Shown piece after piece: positions 19,085 to 28,590 of a stretch of 64,000 nt of DNA (the stretch's first letter is position 1; every line of letters begins with the position of its first letter). The notes beneath the pieces are model-generated. The model was given only the letters and a program-made list of their open reading frames with translations. It was not told where the DNA came from and made no database searches. A program made the position numbers and the translations under genes. Origin of the DNA: Gracilaria gracilis (taxonomy: Eukaryota; Rhodophyta; Florideophyceae; Gracilariales; Gracilariaceae); the NCBI GenBank assembly GCA_030374805.1, contig JARGSG010000054.1:186001-250000 (forward strand), in the 5' to 3' direction.

Positions 19085-19486
19085 TCAGACAAGCATTCTG
19101 CTGTCGCCTGCAAACCTGCCGCGTGAGGATGGCACACGCTGCTAAAGCACGAGGGGCATCCAGTGCGTGATCTAATTGCGGTGAGGGGCTTAATTGTCGC
19201 TGCAAACGCGGCGGCGCGTAAGATGTGTCTGCTACGCACAACGGTGCTACAGAGCAGTGCTAGATGCCAAGACCTCCTGTGGAGGGCAAAGAAGAACAAG
19301 CAACATCTGTAACGTATCTATCTGCCCGGGGACATGATGGCGTATGCGTTCTGTATCGTTGCCCTAATACCAGTTGTTCTCGAAGAAACTAGCTACCTGC
19401 AGTACGGAAGAGAAAAGACAAAGCAATGATAGAAATGGTTAAAGAATGGCCGTCAAAGTTTATGGCCTTCTTTAGGAGAGAGGGCT

Positions 19487-19566
19487 ATATGTAACCTTAA
19501 GTAGTATAGCCTTCTTATTGCTTCGCAATAAGGAGTAATGAACCACAGCTAAGAAGAAGAAGATGG
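19487..19566 (+). repeat. Dispersed repeat copy B with perfect hairpin
   Basis: This copy matches 961-1035. It contains CTTATTGC-TTC-GCAATAAG (19514-19532), a perfect 8-bp stem that extends by further pairs to CCTTC/GGAG. It may be a small non-autonomous element or a structured RNA remnant; no target-site duplication is evident. Confidence 0.55.
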
Positions 19567-20014
19567 CATATGCGTGATACCTATGTGATACCTTCGTAGC
19601 CGCAGAGCACGTCACGCTTGTGGAAACTGACTGGTTCATACGGCTGAGCCACAGTAGCACAACGGGTAGCGGTGGACGACGTGGACATGTGGACAGGTGT
19701 CTTGAATTCAAGTTTAATTTCGGTTATTCGGTCTCTCACACACGCTTTTCGACCACAATCGAGACGTGGCTGAGCCAAGCTCTTGCGCGAGAGCATCATC
19801 ATATGCGCCTCGGTGTTGCACCTGCGAGCGCTCCGTCTCGGTGTTGGGTCTGCTTCACTTCTTCAGCGATTCGTGAGCCTTCATTCACTTGACCAGCTGA
19901 GTGGCGCTGTTTCCATCCGTCCACACACGATGAAATAACGCCATTCTTTCATATCTAGTTTGTTTTATGTTTGCTCCACTTTCTTTCTGACTTGTCTTTT
20001 AAGCTGTTGTTGTC

Positions 20015-21640
20015 ATGTCCTCTTCTTCTCCATCGTCGGCTACGGTAAAGCACCAGTTTGAAGCTCATTCCAATGAGGCTGTTTCGCTGGCTTCCACTTT
20101 GGCACGCCGCCGTGCTGACATTGCTCTCAAACGTGCTGAGGCTGCCACCATAGCCGTGTCCTTAGAAGCCGCAAAGGATGAATTGGATTCTCTGTTACGA
20201 GATGAATCTGCAATTCGCTCTTCAGCGCCAAAATCTCCCAAATCTTCTTCCATGCGAGCTGACTTCTTTCCGGATCCTGGCTTGGTCCGAGCCTTGTCAG
20301 GCCAGCTTCAGGTCACACGTGAATGGCTCAAGTCTGCCACCGAGCGTCGTTCAAAGCTCCGCGAGCAACTCAGAACACTTCAGAGCTCACAAGCGCTTGC
20401 GAAGAACTCGTCGTCGGAACAACCCCGACGGCCTGCTTCTATACCGTCGCAGCCGATACAGATTAGCCCCGCCGACGACGAATCTCAGCCGGCACAGAGT
20501 GCGGAGCGTGCGCTTTTGACTACCCTCAAGCAAGAAAGCGAGACTCAATCCACGTTTCGACAAGACCATTCCCGAATTTGGCGAGATGTTACCATGCCTA
20601 ATCTGGCTCTCATATCTCGTCATCCGGCTCCGCAGTCTTCGGAACAGCTGTCGTTGGGTGTTGTTACAGAACGTATTTTCGAAGGCGTTACGTGCTTCAC
20701 TCCAACGGCGTCCGTATCGAATGCGCATGACAACGAGATGAGAATTGATAGCTCCGAAACAATTGAAAACACTTCCGAAAATGACGTCGACTTGGTCATA
20801 CCCCACTACGCGGCGCTGAAAACCAGAGCAAAAGAGGATGACTTTGAGGTACGAATCATAGCGCCGAAGGTCGCGTTGTCAAAAGTTATGGAAATGGTTT
20901 CTGATAATGATATGGCAAAGAGGGTACCGAGCTCTCCCTTACCTGCAGCAGCCATTTCTACCACTATTCCTGACGCGGAAGATGATAGCACTTCATCTGT
21001 CAAAGATGATATCACTGCACATGAGGAGACTGTTGAGTCTAAGAAACACATGGAGGCAGTTTCGAAGATTTCGCAACGTTTATCCCACTCTTCTCACGTA
21101 CTAACTCCAGAGCACTTTGTAGATATTCTCTCACTGGGTGTCCCGGCGAGGTTTCAAGAATCATCACTAGAACTTGTTTACTCAACTAACTTACACGGAA
21201 TCTCCTTACATACACTGTACCATCGTTCTGAGAAACGATCACCCACTATAATTGCCATCCGGGACACTCATGGAAAGGTGTTTGGATGTTATGGATCGCA
21301 TCCGTGGAAAGCGACTGCCACTAGATATTACGGTTCAGGCGAGAGCTTTGTTTTTGGAGCCGAAGATGACGAGAATGTGAAGGTTTTCAAATGGAGTCGG
21401 ACCAATTCATACTTTCAGTTCACTTCAAGCACTTTCTTGGCTCTTGGAGGAGGTGCCGGCAGTCACTTTGCGCTCTGGCTGGACGAGGATCTTTTGATGG
21501 GTACAACTGCTAGCTGTGCCACATTTGACAGCCCTCCATTGACATTTACACCAACAGCTGATGAGAAGAGCAGCACGGAGTTCAAGATTGTATCTCTTGA
21601 AGTATGGGCTTTCGTTCCGCGCAGAATACATTCCATGTAG
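20015..21640 (+). CDS. TLDc-domain protein (OXR1/NCOA7-like)
   Basis: This 541-residue protein ends in a TLDc domain, found in OXR1 and NCOA7 and linked to oxidative-stress protection and binding of the V-ATPase. The domain runs from about residue 365: LTPEHFVDILSLGVPARFQ, WELVYS-like LELVYSTNLHGISLHTLY, PTIIAIRDTHGKVFGCYGS, then ESFVFG, FKWSRTNSYFQF, FLALGGGAGSHFALWLDEDL and the final LEVWAF. The N-terminal 120 residues look helical (coiled coil, Ala/Glu/Arg-rich), and residues 130-350 are low-complexity and Ser/Asp-rich. The ATG at 20015 follows a short T-rich leader. There is no intron. Confidence 0.88.
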   Translation: MSSSSPSSATVKHQFEAHSNEAVSLASTLARRRADIALKRAEAATIAVSLEAAKDELDSLLRDESAIRSSAPKSPKSSSMRADFFPDPGLVRALSGQLQVTREWLKSATERRSKLREQLRTLQSSQALAKNSSSEQPRRPASIPSQPIQISPADDESQPAQSAERALLTTLKQESETQSTFRQDHSRIWRDVTMPNLALISRHPAPQSSEQLSLGVVTERIFEGVTCFTPTASVSNAHDNEMRIDSSETIENTSENDVDLVIPHYAALKTRAKEDDFEVRIIAPKVALSKVMEMVSDNDMAKRVPSSPLPAAAISTTIPDAEDDSTSSVKDDITAHEETVESKKHMEAVSKISQRLSHSSHVLTPEHFVDILSLGVPARFQESSLELVYSTNLHGISLHTLYHRSEKRSPTIIAIRDTHGKVFGCYGSHPWKATATRYYGSGESFVFGAEDDENVKVFKWSRTNSYFQFTSSTFLALGGGAGSHFALWLDEDLLMGTTASCATFDSPPLTFTPTADEKSSTEFKIVSLEVWAFVPRRIHSM

Positions 21641-23293
21641 AGTTTCTAGATTTGTAAGGACGTATGACCTGGTAGGACTCTTTCGTGTTCCTGCTGGATG
21701 CCTTTGGTCATGTGATAGCATTGCAGTGGATTCTTCGGAAATAGGACTTATCTATGAGTTCGTTGATAAAGATTGGTGAGGCTCCAAAGACCGAGCTCGT
21801 ATTGCGGCTTACTGATGCGGACAAATATATGTACTGATAGAGCGACAGATAACCTTTGACGGGCTCTTCACCCTTTTGAATGCCTATCGCATGCCCGTCT
21901 CTTTAAAAGTTTGGTTTACTACGGAACGGAGATCTACTTAATTGTCAGTTGTCAGATACAACACCCAGTCTCGGGGCCTCTGAAGTGTTAGCTGGTCGAC
22001 AGTGTCACTGCCGTCACTCCACCTGAATCAGTTATAGAGCTCCACCAAGCTACAGCAATTATCCAGATATGGGTTAGAAACTCTTCTACTCATGGAGAAA
22101 GGCAAAAGACTTGATTGGGACAGAGGACGTACCATGATCGCATCCATTTCTTCGTCGGGTATCTTGGCTCGCTCCGGGGCTTTTTCTAGCCTTTGCGATG
22201 TTCTGACCACTCCTGGAGGTGAAGGAATTAAATTCTGCGTGGCTGTCGGGGAAGTTACTTGTGCTGCGCCAACAGTTGACTCAGATGGGTTTCGCACTTC
22301 AGAAAGTGACCAGTCACTTGTCAGCTTCATCTGATGCTTTCACCGAGGTTTTGTAGATGATCTCGTCAGAAAAAACACAATCCTTTATACTTACAAGCCG
22401 GGTGTGGAGCGCCAACAGCTCGAGCTTTTTGAATGGCGTATCGAAATCTTATAAGAGGCTGTCTAATCATCTGCAGATACAGGGATCGGAGCCCAGAGAC
22501 GCTCAGAAGCTCTTAGAATGGCTTGCTTAGAATGGCTTGAGTGCCGTTCACACGCGAACGAGTATACCTGGATTGGGTGTTCAATGCCGCATCGAAACGC
22601 CGATGTAGCCTTTTCGTCGCCGGGCTGGAGCAAAGTTCTTTTGGCGAGGCAGACAGGAGAGAACGATGACTTTTTCTCAACCCTCAAACGTGTCCACTGT
22701 GCGAAATCGAGCCATTTTCGGGTGAGGAGTTCTCACCTGAGGAGAACTGATCACTCGATGAAGGAAACAGAAACGAAGGTAAACGCTAACGCCAGCACTG
22801 AACAGCCCGAGGTGTTGTAGAAAGCCTGTCCGAGACAAAGCGCATGAGCATGGCGGGACCGCAACCGTGGAACCGGGCTAGAGCCGACCATGGCTGTCAC
22901 AATGGTTTATGTACATTTCATGCCTCGTCAACACAACAGTTGTTGCGGGGTACACTTCCAGTACATCAAACCGTCGTAGTACGAAGGTTCTGGTATACGG
23001 CAGTTGGTGATGTGTGTCTGTTATTGCTCTATATACGCTCCGAAACCCTCACATCGCAGCTCATGAACAAGTAACTGAACCAGACCTATATGTCTCGCTC
23101 CCTGAAGAAACCTTTGTCTCTCAGGTTCAGACCGCGAGAAAGTCATAACTTTACACTGGAACGTCAAGACGCCCATGGGTGCTCACTAAAAAAAGGCTAC
23201 GCACAGACGGTACCACATAATTCGGGCACCATCTCACTCACGAAAGCCAACAAGCCCACACAGCCAAAGCGTGTCTCACAGATGGCAGGAGAA
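21641..23293. other. Intergenic, convergent 3' flanks of TLDc and WD40 genes
   Basis: About 1.65 kb with no recognisable gene on either strand. A small inverted repeat (GGTGAGGAGTTCTCACC) lies near 22718-22735. Several short open frames have no similarity that I can see. Confidence 0.45.
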
Positions 23294-26152
23294 TCATCTC
23301 GTATTCAAATCTACATTAGCCATCATTTCGTTCTTTTCTGATAATACAAGAAGAGCAGAAAATGTAAACTTCCTGAAGGGATTCGCTCGCAGAGTTTGCA
23401 CGTACAGCTCATTCTGCATCCCGAATTCGCGATTATCCATGTCAACCTCAGCGAAAAAGGCACCCGTATGCGCATTGAAGACGCGAACTTTTTCTTCAGC
23501 GCTTGCCCCGGATACGATATAGTCGCGATTGTTCATGTAGTAAGATCGGGTGTAGTTGAAATCATTGCAAGTACGTGGGATGTTAAACTCTGTTATCAGC
23601 CGTCCATCAGAAGCTGAGTATTGACGAACTTCATTGTCAATAGCAGACACCAAAAGACAGTCATCATCAGGTGAAAAACAAGCCATCACGTTCTCAGTCC
23701 GACTTCTCGTGGTAAATACTGGTCGCCTCCCACCCCCTGGTCTCGATTCTCGCAAGTCCCATTTCTTCACACAGTGGTCAAAGCTCGCAGTAATGAGCAC
23801 ATGAGGATTATGGTGAGCAAATTTCGTGACATTAATGCCGTGGTGATGACAATTCTTCATAACCTCAACTTTTCGACCAGTAGCCAAATCGTATAAACCA
23901 ACATCCCGAGTCAACCCACTTACCGCAAATCGCGCATCGTCCGCACTCGTATGGATCGACGTTAAATTGTCAAAGGGCTCAGACGTATACACACAGCCGC
24001 CCCTCTTCCCATCCTTCATCCAGTTAACGTTAAACACATGTATCGATCCAGCATTTGATCCGGCGAGGAACAGGTCACGATGCTTGTTCAACCAAGAGAG
24101 TCCGTACACCTGGTTCACCTCACGGGTGCCAGCAGGGGCAACATTCGCATTTCGACGAACTTGCAATCCCCTTAATGAACTCGTTTTCGAGATTACAGCC
24201 CCCGGCTCACGATCTCCAGAACCCCCACTCAAATGACAAGAAGCTTTCACAACACCACTCTCCATATCCATCACAACCAGGTAACCTTTCTCTGTTCCGT
24301 ATACAAGTTCGCCGGGGATTCGCGGATTGAACTCAAACTGACGAGGACGATCACCCGCCTGGCATAAATACTCTATACGAGGAGCGCCCGGTCTAGTGAG
24401 CAGCACGCGTGAAAACTGGTCTTCAAATCCATAGTCTTGTTGACCTTCAAACCCAGTGGCAACGCACGCATCAAAGCCCCTTGTTCTATGCTGCCTCGAT
24501 AATAAGCCACTCCATGGCTCCACGAAATCAGAAGGACCATCGGTCATACGCGATGATATCGCAGCAGCCTGAACGCGACGCATTCCATCCGTGAAGGAAG
24601 CATCACGTTCATTCGGGGCAGAAGACGTCGCTGCGAGAGCAACGGTCAACCCTGTAGAAGGGCTAAGCCTTGAAGGTCCCCCATACGATGGTATACCAGC
24701 GGCTGCGACAGCAGCCATCAAGTCCATCGCATGTTCGTTTTGCGAAGAAGTACGACGCCTCTTCCACAATCGAGGCTCCGAAACGTGCGACGCACCACTT
24801 CGCGAAAGTCTGGAGTCATGCGAAATACCCATTTCACGATCTCGTAACAGTGATGCGGTGCTCTTCTTATTCGAAACTGTGCAGGGCAAACGGTGATGTT
24901 CGAAATTATGACGCCCAAGTTCACGAGCCTTGTTCACCTCGTCAGCACCTACCAACACACCATCAAGCATATGTAGCGGCTTCTTTGTGACAGAGAGCAA
25001 AAATACACGGTAGTGAGGCACAAGCGTCACAGGGGTAGGATCGAGAAGAGCAATCAAACCCCAACGATTGGGCTGTTGACGATTATCACTCATATCGATA
25101 GATTCTGTTACAGTGCGTTGTGCGCCTGAAGGTGGGCGCAAAGATGGTGCGTTGGTTGAAGCAGTAGCTGCAGCTACGCCGACGGAAGTAGCGATAGCAA
25201 TAGGTGCATCATGACACGGCTGAGGGTATTGTTGCTTGAAAGAAGAATAAGCGCAGTTGTACAGTTGCGGATTAACATGATGTTGGTGAGGGCGAAGCGA
25301 GTGCTGTGTAGAAATAACGGAGTTGCGTTCAGCAGCATCATGCATATCGGTCGCAGAAGAAGAAAGTGAGCGACATAAGTTTTTCATAGAATCAAAACTA
25401 GACCAGTCATACATACTGCCGGCAAACAAGGCACCAACAAGCGATGGCAAAGCGTCAAGAAATTCGGAAGTTCTCCACAAGTTGGAGAACTTGGTAGAGC
25501 GAAGGGAAACCCAGCGCAGGTGTTTGAGAAGAGCAAGAGCGTGGTGATGCACGGAGGATATCGGGCATGCATCAAGGCGTAGACCAACGAGCTTCGAATA
25601 TGAGTGCGGCACGGGATAAGAGTGGAAGAAGGCGTTCCATGGACTCAAGGCAATGGCGTTGAGACTAGGACACGAAGCGAAATCAATCTCGACAACAAGA
25701 TCAATCGGAAGTCGAAGCGAAGCAGCAATAAGGGCAGCAGCACCGTCGGCACTCAAATTGGCACAAAGCGAAAAGTCCCACAAACATGGTGTAGACGAAC
25801 AGGCGGCTGCAGCACGGAGGAGCTCATTATGATGAGGCGCAAGCGCACGAAACGGAGCGTCCAAACAAGCGGTATGAAATGAGCTCAATGAAGGCAAGGA
25901 ACAAACGCGCACAAAGTGTCGAAGGAAGAGACGTACAGCCGGCCATGACGCGCCGTACGCCACGAGCAAGGCGCACGCAAGCGCGGCGGCGTGCGAGTCG
26001 GACAAGGAAGAACGAGAGAACGAAAAGGAGTAGGGAAGCGTTTGGAAGAGAGAGGCGTGCAGTCGATGGTCGGCGGTGGAGACGGCTAACAGGTTGCAGA
26101 CGCGCGTGTAGGTGGCAAGCGCAGCCTCTGAAAGACGGCGGCAATCCGCCAT
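23294..26152 (-). CDS. LRR-like plus WD40 protein with a DWD box
   Basis: The 952-residue protein has two parts. Residues about 120-270 contain leucine-rich-repeat-like strands (LVGLRLDACPISS, LLKHLRWVSLRSTKFSNL, FLDALPSLVGALFAG). A low-complexity linker follows, and residues about 600-952 form a WD40 propeller (GLSWLNKHRDLFLAGSNAGS, NLTSIHTSADDARFAVSGL, MACFSPDDDCLLVSAIDN). LITASFDHCVKKWDLR at about 786-801 is a good DWD box, the motif used by substrate receptors of CUL4-DDB1 ubiquitin ligases. The architecture resembles plant DWD proteins, but I cannot name the ortholog. A substrate-receptor role is inferred from the DWD box alone. No intron is needed over 2.86 kb. Confidence 0.75.
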   Translation of the reverse strand: MADCRRLSEAALATYTRVCNLLAVSTADHRLHASLFQTLPYSFSFSRSSLSDSHAAALACALLVAYGASWPAVRLFLRHFVRVCSLPSLSSFHTACLDAPFRALAPHHNELLRAAAACSSTPCLWDFSLCANLSADGAAALIAASLRLPIDLVVEIDFASCPSLNAIALSPWNAFFHSYPVPHSYSKLVGLRLDACPISSVHHHALALLKHLRWVSLRSTKFSNLWRTSEFLDALPSLVGALFAGSMYDWSSFDSMKNLCRSLSSSATDMHDAAERNSVISTQHSLRPHQHHVNPQLYNCAYSSFKQQYPQPCHDAPIAIATSVGVAAATASTNAPSLRPPSGAQRTVTESIDMSDNRQQPNRWGLIALLDPTPVTLVPHYRVFLLSVTKKPLHMLDGVLVGADEVNKARELGRHNFEHHRLPCTVSNKKSTASLLRDREMGISHDSRLSRSGASHVSEPRLWKRRRTSSQNEHAMDLMAAVAAAGIPSYGGPSRLSPSTGLTVALAATSSAPNERDASFTDGMRRVQAAAISSRMTDGPSDFVEPWSGLLSRQHRTRGFDACVATGFEGQQDYGFEDQFSRVLLTRPGAPRIEYLCQAGDRPRQFEFNPRIPGELVYGTEKGYLVVMDMESGVVKASCHLSGGSGDREPGAVISKTSSLRGLQVRRNANVAPAGTREVNQVYGLSWLNKHRDLFLAGSNAGSIHVFNVNWMKDGKRGGCVYTSEPFDNLTSIHTSADDARFAVSGLTRDVGLYDLATGRKVEVMKNCHHHGINVTKFAHHNPHVLITASFDHCVKKWDLRESRPGGGRRPVFTTRSRTENVMACFSPDDDCLLVSAIDNEVRQYSASDGRLITEFNIPRTCNDFNYTRSYYMNNRDYIVSGASAEEKVRVFNAHTGAFFAEVDMDNREFGMQNELYVQTLRANPFRKFTFSALLVLSEKNEMMANVDLNTR

Positions 26153-26789
26153 GGAAGGCGGACAACAACAACAGTCAGCTCAAGCGAACGCGTCGCGAAG
26201 CGCATGCAAACAGGACACGACAAGCGCGACGAAGAAGAGGGAGACGCAACGGAAGAGCGCGGGGGGGGATATGGGGAAGGGAGGGGGGTGGGAATAGAGG
26301 AGGACTAGACATGCATGTTGGAGGGAGGCGGACGAACGGAGGTTGTAGGGGGGGGGGGGGGATGAGGTGCGATGGCGCCGCAGACGGGGGCGAGGACGAT
26401 GATGGTGTCGGGTGGCGGGCGTATTCCACGAGGTGGTGGAAGCGCCGCGTTGCGCTGGCTGCACACACTTGGCGGCAGACGCGCGCCACAGCGGATCACA
26501 GCGCGCGGCCGACGCGCCACGCGCGTGTGCGCGCCGCTGGAAGGTTGCGCGCGTTGTCGCGTGGCTCGCGTGGCCGCGTGGCCGCGTGGCCACGTGGGGG
26601 TGGCTCGCAGCTCATCTCATCACACCGAGTGCTCTCGTTTACGAAAAATGGCTCTCGAGTTAGGCGCGGCTTTTTAGTAAGATAGATGGATACGAACGTA
26701 CAACGATAGTACATAGAACATTAGGTAAGAAGTACACTATAGCGAGCGCGGATGGGCGTGGATACGAGGAAGCGGAGCGCGAGGAAGCG
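26153..26789. other. CpG-rich promoter of the WD40 gene and 3' flank of the kinase
   Basis: Very GC-rich DNA with many CGCG runs and a G12-type homopolymer near 26349-26360. Open frames on both strands reflect base composition and are not taken as genes. Confidence 0.45.
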
Positions 26790-27476
26790 TTATGACCGTG
26801 TGGTGGACGCCATGTAGTCGGCGCGAAGGAGATCGCCGGTGCTGACGTGCACGGCGGACGTGGCGGCGCTTAGTAGCTCGCCCTGGGTGCCCTTGCCGCA
26901 GCCCGGCGCGCCCATCAACACCACACGCCGCTCCACGCCCATGGCGTGTCTCACGCTTTCGAACACGCTCTCAATGCCTGATCCGTCGTCGTGCACAAGC
27001 TGCACGGGAATGTCGCCTGCAAGCAACACGTCGCTGATGTCGTCCACAGTTGACTCATAGATGTTCAATCGCTTCTCAATTACAGCCGGGTCATCATCCG
27101 CGCGGCGCGAATGCATGCGACGCGCGAGCAGACGCGAGCGTAACGTGTGTTGGTGTAAATGCAGTTGAATAGCTAGTGTAGGTCGTTGTTCCACATCGAG
27201 AAGAAGCTTTGCTTGTTCTACAGTGCGTGGATATCCATCTAGTATGTAGCCATTTTCGCGAACATCGCGCTGTGCTAAGCGGTGGTGCAGCAGCGATGTG
27301 ACGGTGGTGTCATCCAAAAGCTTGCCGGACGCCAGAGTATCATGATGAGGCGAAGCAGTGGGCGGCGGTGTGGACAACAAACACGGCGGCACCAAAGGAG
27401 ACGTGCGTGTTGCCGCCTGTGAGCGAACGGTGCGCACTCCGAGACGAACCGGAACGTACAATCTTGACGCTAGCAT
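26790..27476 (-). CDS. Adenylate kinase with circularly permuted domain order, predicted mitochondrial
   Basis: The 228-residue product carries all adenylate kinase motifs in rotated order. Residues 48-180 match the usual middle and end: ASGKLLDDTTV, NGYILDGYPRT (78-85), a short LID with ARRMHSRRADDD (118-129), EKRLNIYEST, and a last helix ESVFESVRHAM. Then residues 183-228 match the usual start: RRVVLMGAPGCGKGTQ (P-loop, 189-198) and HVSTGDLLRAD (210-220), followed by eight residues and a stop. The break lies in the AMP-binding domain between STGDLLRA and SGKLL. Nothing resembling an N-terminal P-loop precedes residue 48; residues 1-25 (MLASRLYVPVRLGVRTVRS) look like a mitochondrial presequence, which supports this ATG. 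Further upstream frame lacks an ATG start of comparable quality. The fold could still be complete if the native ends are close. Confidence 0.85.
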   Translation of the reverse strand: MLASRLYVPVRLGVRTVRSQAATRTSPLVPPCLLSTPPPTASPHHDTLASGKLLDDTTVTSLLHHRLAQRDVRENGYILDGYPRTVEQAKLLLDVEQRPTLAIQLHLHQHTLRSRLLARRMHSRRADDDPAVIEKRLNIYESTVDDISDVLLAGDIPVQLVHDDGSGIESVFESVRHAMGVERRVVLMGAPGCGKGTQGELLSAATSAVHVSTGDLLRADYMASTTRS

Positions 27477-28400
27477 CTGGAGAAGAGGAACGAAGAGGGG
27501 GAGTTGGAGAAGAGCGCTGTGCTTCCAAGCGACGGCGGCAGCCGGATGAGAGGTAGCTGCACAGCGCCTACGCCGACGGTGCGCTTTTAAAATGGCAATG
27601 GGCCGAAGCGCGCGCACGTGGCGGCTGTGCTCCTTTGGGTGCGGCTGTGCAGCGTGTGGTGACACGTCACCGAATGGAAAAAAAGGCCGCCATGCGATCA
27701 TTTTTTCTTCAGCTTCCATAAAGCCGCGCCCGTGTAATTGCTGCGTGCGGCTGCGCAACGTTTGTTTTCTCGCACGCAGTGGAAGGCTGCTGACGACTGC
27801 TGACGGCTGCGTTTTGGCGCCAAACGCTCGCCACGCTCTGCTGTCGTCTTGCTTTCCCGCCCCTGAGCTGTCCGCCTCTGTCGAGCCGTTGACGGACCGC
27901 TGCTGCACGTTGCGTACCGCGCAGCAGCCGCTGAGCTTCCACCCGTGTAGATAGATTCTACACTGTAGAATGGCTTGTGCGCGGACTGAGTCCGTACGAG
28001 GACTCACAGACTTGCTGGTTTTGGCACTTCCACCGCGAGATTCCGCCCGTCTCGCACCAATTCACCTGGCTTACGCTCGACGCCCTCGCGACACCATAAC
28101 ATGCAGTCACCGACCCAATCATGCCAGTCGCGAAAGTGTCGGAGCGCTTAGATGCCAACAAAAACTTCCAGTAGAATGCGATGCAATAGAAAGGCTTTCT
28201 TCACCATTACAGCCGTCCTACACCAGCCCCAACTCGCGTTGTTGCACCGCGTGCACGTCCGTGCGTGCGTTTGCTCTCGACCTCTGAGGTCACGTCCTCC
28301 CTTCTCCATGTCTCCGAAACGTTTTAGACGCAGTAAGGTTATGCACCCGGCGCGCAGAGCGTGTATCACCGGTACCAAGGATAGCTGAAAACCGCGCCCG
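27477..28400. other. Promoter region upstream of the permuted adenylate kinase
   Basis: GC-rich, no gene supported. The minus-strand frame continues upstream of the chosen ATG but has no conserved content. It contains an E2F-like palindrome at 27812-27824. Confidence 0.45.
27812..27824 (+). promoter_or_regulatory. E2F-like palindrome upstream of the adenylate kinase
   Basis: TTTTGGCGCCAAA, about 340 bases upstream of the adenylate kinase ATG. It shares the 11-base core with the site upstream of MND1. Confidence 0.35.
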
Positions 28401-28423
28401 CCCCCCCCCCCCCCCCCCCCCCC
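28401..28423 (+). repeat. 23-base cytosine homopolymer
   Basis: Uninterrupted run of C, preceded by CCGCGCCCG. It sits exactly at the 5' edge of a decayed family member, so it may mark a sequencing limit, a deletion joint or a collapsed region. Confidence 0.95.
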
Positions 28424-28590
28424 GATCTGAATTTCGAGCGTTTGAAACGTGGAGATGAGCACGAGTGGCAGCGCGTGAACAAGTGGTTCGAGTCCTTCGT
28501 GGAGCCGCTGTTGTGAACGACGTTCACAATCGTGGACGACTAGTAGTTTCCTGGCCGCGCTTGCCGAGCAGGAGAGGAAGAATGTGGTCT
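28424..28590 (+). pseudogene. Decayed fifth member of the novel WFD/FTRVDD family
   Basis: The frame starting at 28424 reads FERLKRGDEHEWQRVNKWF and then ESFVEPLL before a stop. This matches HDALKRNDEKAWEEFNEWWDEFLKPL in copy 4. After the stop the same frame gives FTIVDD, matching FTRVDD, then two more stops. In another frame SFLAALAEQERKN matches ELLAVLELEEREE. Thus the family module is present with one early stop, two later stops and a frameshift. The upstream basic block is missing beyond the C run. It is closest to copy 4. Confidence 0.7.

Larger units (their letters stand above)
16332..20014. other. 3.7-kb gene-free stretch with decayed retroelement pieces
   Basis: I see no intact gene. 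Two minus-strand pieces at 17974-18228 and 18422-19084 look like LINE C-terminal remnants. A second copy of the dispersed hairpin repeat is at 19487-19566. Longer open frames (for example 17345-17977 plus) lack an ATG at the start and any recognisable domain. Confidence 0.5.

Noticed and set aside
25879-26685. 268-codon Arg-rich frame opposite the WD40 gene start
   Set aside because: Composition effect of CpG-rich DNA; antisense to a real gene and promoter.
28480-28510. tRNA-like GGTTCGAGTCC box
   Set aside because: The flanking bases do not form a T-arm stem, and the sequence reads as part of a decayed family gene (KWFESF).
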